Part shown: positions 60,603-64,000 of the stretch, one piece after another
How the letters are laid out: each line of letters begins with the position of its first letter
How positions within the stretch are numbered: position 1 is the stretch's first letter
From: Erinaceus europaeus
Taxonomy: Eukaryota; Chordata; Mammalia; Eulipotyphla; Erinaceidae
Assembly (NCBI RefSeq): GCF_950295315.1
Contig: NC_080185.1
Coordinates: 41,814,602-41,878,601 of the forward strand
Direction of reading: 5' to 3'
Length of the DNA: 64,000 bases
The notes under the pieces: model-generated
Seen by the model: the letters and a program-made list of their open reading frames with translations, nothing else
Told to the model about the DNA's origin: nothing
Database searches by the model: none
Position numbers and translations under genes: made by a program

Positions 60603-60880
60603 GGGTTAAGCACACGTGGCGCAAAGTGCAAGGACCAGCGGAAGGATTCCAGTTCAAGCCCCCGGCTCCCCACCTGCAGGGGTGTTGCTTCACAAACGGT
60701 GAAGCAAGTCTACAGATATCTGTCTTTCTCTCCCCCTCTCTGTCTTCACCTCCCCTCTCCATTTCTCTCTGTCCTATCCAACAACGAAGACATCAATAAC
60801 AACAACAACAATAATTACAACAATAAGAAAAACAGCAAAGGCAATAAAAAGGGGAAATGAATAAATAAATATTTTAAAAT
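60603..60880 (+). mobile_element. SINE family A, 5' truncated
   Basis: Starts at TGGGTTAAGCACACGTGG, about 20 bases into the head. Confidence 0.93.
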
Positions 60881-61082
60881 CTTTATTTATTTTTTGGATA
60901 GAAACAACCAGAAATAAAGAGGAAAGGGGTGTTAGCGTGGAAGAGAGATATAGAGACACCTGCAACACTGCTTCACCACTTGAAAAGCTTTTCCCTTGCA
61001 GGTAGGGACCAGGGGCTTGAACCTAGGTTCTTGCACATTATAATATGTGCGCTAAACCAGGTGTGCCACCACCCAGCTCCCA
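60881..61082 (-). mobile_element. SINE family B, reverse, tail to tail with A
   Basis: TTTGGATAGAAACAACCAGA to GTGCCACCACCCAGCTCC. Confidence 0.94.
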
Positions 61083-61097
61083 GCATATTTTTTTTTT

Positions 61098-61212
61098 CAT
61101 CAGAGCACTGCTCAGCTCTGGCTTATGATGGTGCAGGGGATTGAACCTGGGACTTTGGAGCTTCAGGCATGAGAGTCTCTTTGCATAACCATTATGCTAT
61201 CACCCATGCCCC
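61098..61212 (-). mobile_element. SINE family D, reverse
   Basis: ATCAGAGCACTGCTCAGCTC to CTATCACCCATGCCC. Confidence 0.92.
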
Positions 61213-61247
61213 CAGAGTATTAATTTAATTTAATTCAATTCAATTTA

Positions 61248-61447
61248 ATTATTTGGGTAGAGACAGAGAGAAATCAAGAGAGGAGTGGGGAGATAGGAAG
61301 AGAAGAGACAGAGAGACACTGATAGCCCTGCTTCACCACTCAGGAAGCTTCCCTCATGCAGCTGGGGGCCTGGGTCTTGAACCCCAGTCCTTGTGCACTG
61401 TAATATGTGTGCTCAACAAGGTGCGCCACCACCTGGCACCTGGCCCC
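61248..61447 (-). mobile_element. SINE family B, reverse
   Basis: Complete; CCCAGAGTA flanks both sides. Confidence 0.92.
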
Positions 61448-61481
61448 CAGAGTACTTACTGATAAATATCACATCATATCT

Positions 61482-61645
61482 TGGTCCGGGAGGTGGTACA
61501 GTGATAAAGCTTTGGACTCTCAAGCATGATGCCCTGAGTTCGATCCCCAGCAGCACATGTGCCACAGTTATGTCTGGCTCTTTCTCTCTCCTCCTATCTT
61601 TCTCATGAATAAATAAATAAAATCTTTAAAAAAATTATTAAAAAA
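61482..61645 (+). mobile_element. SINE family C with target duplication
   Basis: ATCACATCATATC on the left and ATCACATCACATC on the right. Confidence 0.95.
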
Positions 61646-61658
61646 ATCACATCACATC

Positions 61659-62140
61659 AAAAGCAACAGGAAGATCAAAGATGCTTTAAGGTAAACACAA
61701 TAGGAACAATTGTCAAAGCACAAATTACTTTCAAGGTGGGGGAGACATCAAGGATGTGTTAACCCTTGATCACAATAGTCTTTGTCTGAATGTCATTAGG
61801 AGCAATTCTCTGATGCCTCAAGAAATATTCAGGTCACTCTATGTACACAAACCCCAAACCCTTCAGGGAAGTAGCCAGAGGTCAGAGCTACAGAAATGCC
61901 TTTCTGCATACTCTCACGATGGCCTGTGGGCTGCCATTGTAACCCTGACATTCTTCATGCTTGTGCCTTAAGGGGGGGAGGGTTGTGACAAAAGGAGTGC
62001 CTGTAGCCTTACTTACTGGGCACTTGTTCACAATGAGCCAGACATGTTTTGTAAACATGGAGGCTTTAGGTCAAACCAATAGATTTTTAGCTAACAACAG
62101 ATATCAAGAAATCTGAGATCAGAAAACTTCTACAACAGTT
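61659..62140. other. Unique stretch, about 480 bp
   Basis: AT-rich with no family recognised. Contains two CACAATAG-type repeats but no coding signal. Confidence 0.45.
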
Positions 62141-62235
62141 CTGTCCCTCACCCTTTATCTCTAATAAAAGAAAAACAGAAGTGTAGGCACTGAACCCCAG
62201 TTATAACCCTGGTGACAAAAATAAATAAAACATAA
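62140..62235 (+). mobile_element. SINE B tail with F module, truncated
   Basis: GTAGGCACTGAACCCCAGTT and ATAACCCTGGTGACAAAAAT. Confidence 0.65.
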
Positions 62236-62269
62236 AACAATTTTAAATATATATAAAACAGAGAGAGAG

Positions 62270-62325
62270 AAGGCTCAGGAGACAGCTTAATGACTCTGCA
62301 AAAAGGCTTTTATGCCTTTCATCCT
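62270..62325 (+). mobile_element. SINE family D head fragment
   Basis: GGCTCAGGAGACAGCTTAAT and CTCTGCAAAAAGGCTTTTAT. Confidence 0.65.
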
Positions 62326-62456
62326 AAGCACAGGCAAACACTAATTCAAAGAGACATATGCACCACTATGTACATAGCTGCGTTATTCACAATAGTCAGA
62401 GTGGGAGCTGTCTAAATGCCCATCTACAGATGACTGGATAAAGAAGTTGTGGGATA
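62326..62456 (+). mobile_element. Ancient LINE-1 (L1M type) fragment
   Basis: TTCAAAGAGACATATGCACC, GCGTTATTCACAATAGTCAG and GACTGGATAAAGAAGTTGTG match the forward L1M 3' coding end and UTR. Confidence 0.82.
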
Positions 62457-62744
62457 GGGAGTCAGGTGGTAGAGTAGCGGGTAAAGCACAGGTGGCACAA
62501 AGCACAAGGACCAGTATAAGTATCTCGGTTCAAGTCCCCGGCTCCCCACCTGCAGGGGTAGTCACTTCGTAAGTGTTGAAGCAGGTCTGCAGGTGTCTAT
62601 CTTTCTCTCCCCCCTCTGTCTTCCCCTCCTCTCTCCATTTCTTTCTATCCTACCCAACAACAATGACATCTATAATGACTACAACAATAAAATAGCAAGC
62701 GCAGCAAAAGGGAATAAATAAATAAATATCAAAAAATTTTAAAA
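62457..62744 (+). mobile_element. SINE family A, first in stack
   Basis: Preceded by AAGAAGTTGTGGGATA (62441-62456) from the L1M. Confidence 0.95.
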
Positions 62745-62760
62745 AAGAAGTTATGGGATA

Positions 62761-63058
62761 GGGAGTCAGGTGGTAGTGTAGCAGGTAAAGTGCAGGTGGT
62801 GCAAAGCACAAGGACCAGTGTAAGGATCCCGGTTCAAGTCCCTGGCTCTCCACTTCAGGGGAGTCACTTCAAAAGTGGTGAAGCAGGTTTGCAGGTGTCT
62901 ATCTTTTTCTCCCCCTCTCTGTCTTCCCCTCCTCTCTCCATTTCTCTCTGTCCTACCCAACAACAACAACGATAACTACAACAATAAAAAACAACAAGGG
63001 CAACAAAAGGGAATAAATAAATAAAATTTTAAAAATATATATCTTTAAAAAATAAAAA
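62761..63058 (+). mobile_element. SINE family A, second in stack
   Basis: Bracketed by AAGAAGTTATGGGATA at 62745-62760 and 63059-63074. Confidence 0.95.
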
Positions 63059-63074
63059 AAGAAGTTATGGGATA

Positions 63075-63233
63075 GTGGTCCAGGAGGTCGCACAGTGGAT
63101 AAAAACACTGTACTCTCAAGCATGAGGTCCTGAGTTCAATCCCCGGCAGCACATGTACCAGAGTGATGTCTGGTTCATTCTCTTTCCTCCTATCTTCCTC
63201 ATGAATAAATAAGTAAAATTTAAAAAAAAAAAA
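63075..63233 (+). mobile_element. SINE family C, third in stack
   Basis: GTGGTCCAGGAGGTCGCACA begins immediately after the third target copy. Confidence 0.95.
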
Positions 63234-63249
63234 GAAGAAGAAGAAAAAG

Positions 63250-63535
63250 GGTCAGGCGGTAGCACAGCAGCTTAAGCGCACATGGTACAATGCACAAGTA
63301 TTCTGGTTTGAGCCCCCGGCTCTCCACCTGTAGGGGGGTTCGCTTCACAGGAGGTGAAGCAGGTCTGCAGGTGTCTCTCTTTCTTTTCCCCCTCTGTCTT
63401 CCCCTCCTCTTTCCATTTCTCTCTGTCCTATCCAACAACAATGACATCAATAACAACAATGATAATAACCACAACAACGAGAAAACAAGGGCAACAAAAG
63501 GGGAAAAAATAAAATAAAGTAGAATAAAGTATTAA
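63250..63535 (+). mobile_element. SINE family A, fourth in stack
   Basis: GGTCAGGCGGTAGCACAGCA, starting after a (GAA)n run from the C tail. Confidence 0.95.
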
Positions 63536-63754
63536 AAAAAGAAGAAGAGAGAGATTCCTACAGCTCCCGCGATGGGGACAGATGGGCAGGGAATCAGGGT
63601 GATGGCAGTGAAGCATGTGTGTTTAGGGACAGGGGGTACCTGGAGGGCACCACCCAGAAAGTGGGAGTGGTGACAGGTGTGGCTTGGAAAGGTGGAGGCA
63701 GGGCTTGGATGTTAAAAGGTAGACCCGTGGGGGTGGCTCTCTCTCTCTCTCTCT

Positions 63755-63900
63755 TTTTTTAAAGACTTTATTTATGAGAAAGACAGGAGGAGAGAGAAAG
63801 AACCAGACCATCACTCTGGTACATGTGCTGCTGGGAATCGAACTCAGGACCTCATGCTTGAGAGTCCAAAGCTTTAAAACTGTGCCACCTCCCAGACCAC
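63755..63900 (-). mobile_element. SINE family C, reverse, in a TC tract
   Basis: (TC)n stands on both sides (about 63738 and 63900) and may be the duplicated target. Confidence 0.94.
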
Positions 63901-63942
63901 TCTCTCTCTCTCTCTCTTTCTCTGCCCAGATAGCATTTGAGT

Positions 63943-64000
63943 ATTAACTCCGCTTCTCTCTAACTAGATCATCATGTATTAACTCCGTTTCTCTCTCTTT
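63943..64000. repeat. Short direct repeat at the window edge
   Basis: GTATTAACTCCGYTTCTCTCT occurs at about 63942 and 63977, 35 bp apart; the array may continue beyond the window. Confidence 0.85.

Noticed and set aside
1176..63517. Dozens of short proteins with LLDRTERNGERRGRQRGGEK or KQVCRCLSFSPPLCLPLLS
   Set aside because: These are the two strands of SINE family A read in different frames, not a gene family.

Overview
This window looks like mammalian nuclear DNA, most likely from a hedgehog (Erinaceus or a close relative). About three quarters of it is made of short retroposons, which I sorted by eye into recurring families. Family A is about 270-300 bp, has a tRNA-like head (GCGGTAGCGCAGCGGGTTAA) and ends in CAACAA-rich sequence plus AAGGGAATAAATAAATATT. 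Family B is about 190-215 bp with head GGTGGCGCACCTGGTTGAG. Family C is about 150 bp with head GGTCCGGGAGGTGGCGCAGT. Family D is about 115 bp with head GGGGAGATAGCATAATGGTT. Family E is about 130 bp and contains CACTGCTTTGCCATGTGT. Family G is about 110-150 bp and contains AGCTCAACTGGTAGAG. A 75-bp terminal module F (GGAGCAGTGGATTCGT to CCCAGCGATAACCCTGG) is carried by some A and B copies. I know this kind of SINE landscape from hedgehog sequence, but the species call rests on memory and was not searched. Family letters are mine; boundaries are good to about 5-15 bp.

The only cellular protein-coding gene I can support is an intronless ankyrin-repeat gene on the minus strand at 25362-26252, which I identify as SOWAHD. 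It sits in a CpG-rich island (about 25.4-27.1 kb) and in the longest retroposon-free stretch of the window (24.66-27.09 kb). In human, SOWAHD lies on Xq24 between SEPT6 and RPL39, so this is probably X-chromosomal DNA. No exon of either neighbour was recognised here.

Layout: 1-24.6 kb is dense SINE clusters with one long LINE-1 (13.6-16.8 kb, minus strand, internally deleted) and unique islands at 6.0-6.5, 11.1-11.8 and 20.3-21.2 kb. 24.6-27.1 kb is SOWAHD with its 3' flank and CpG island. 27.1-44.5 kb is SINEs with a long LINE-1 3'-end-like block at 30-33 kb. 44.5-49 kb has a hybrid SINE, a CTCF-like motif, MIR fossils and a 417-bp-arm inverted repeat. 49-64 kb is SINEs laid over an ancient LINE-2 (57.1-60.2 kb) and ancient LINE-1 fragments (56.7-57.1 and 62.3-62.5 kb).

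There is no operon-like or system-like gene cluster. What is interesting is the retroposon archaeology: repeated use of one target site, SINEs nested four deep, a B-head/A-tail chimera, tail-to-tail inverted SINE pairs next to each other, and an L1 lacking its reverse transcriptase whose 5' half is joined directly to its 3' end. Nearly all open reading frames outside SOWAHD are translations of these repeats.
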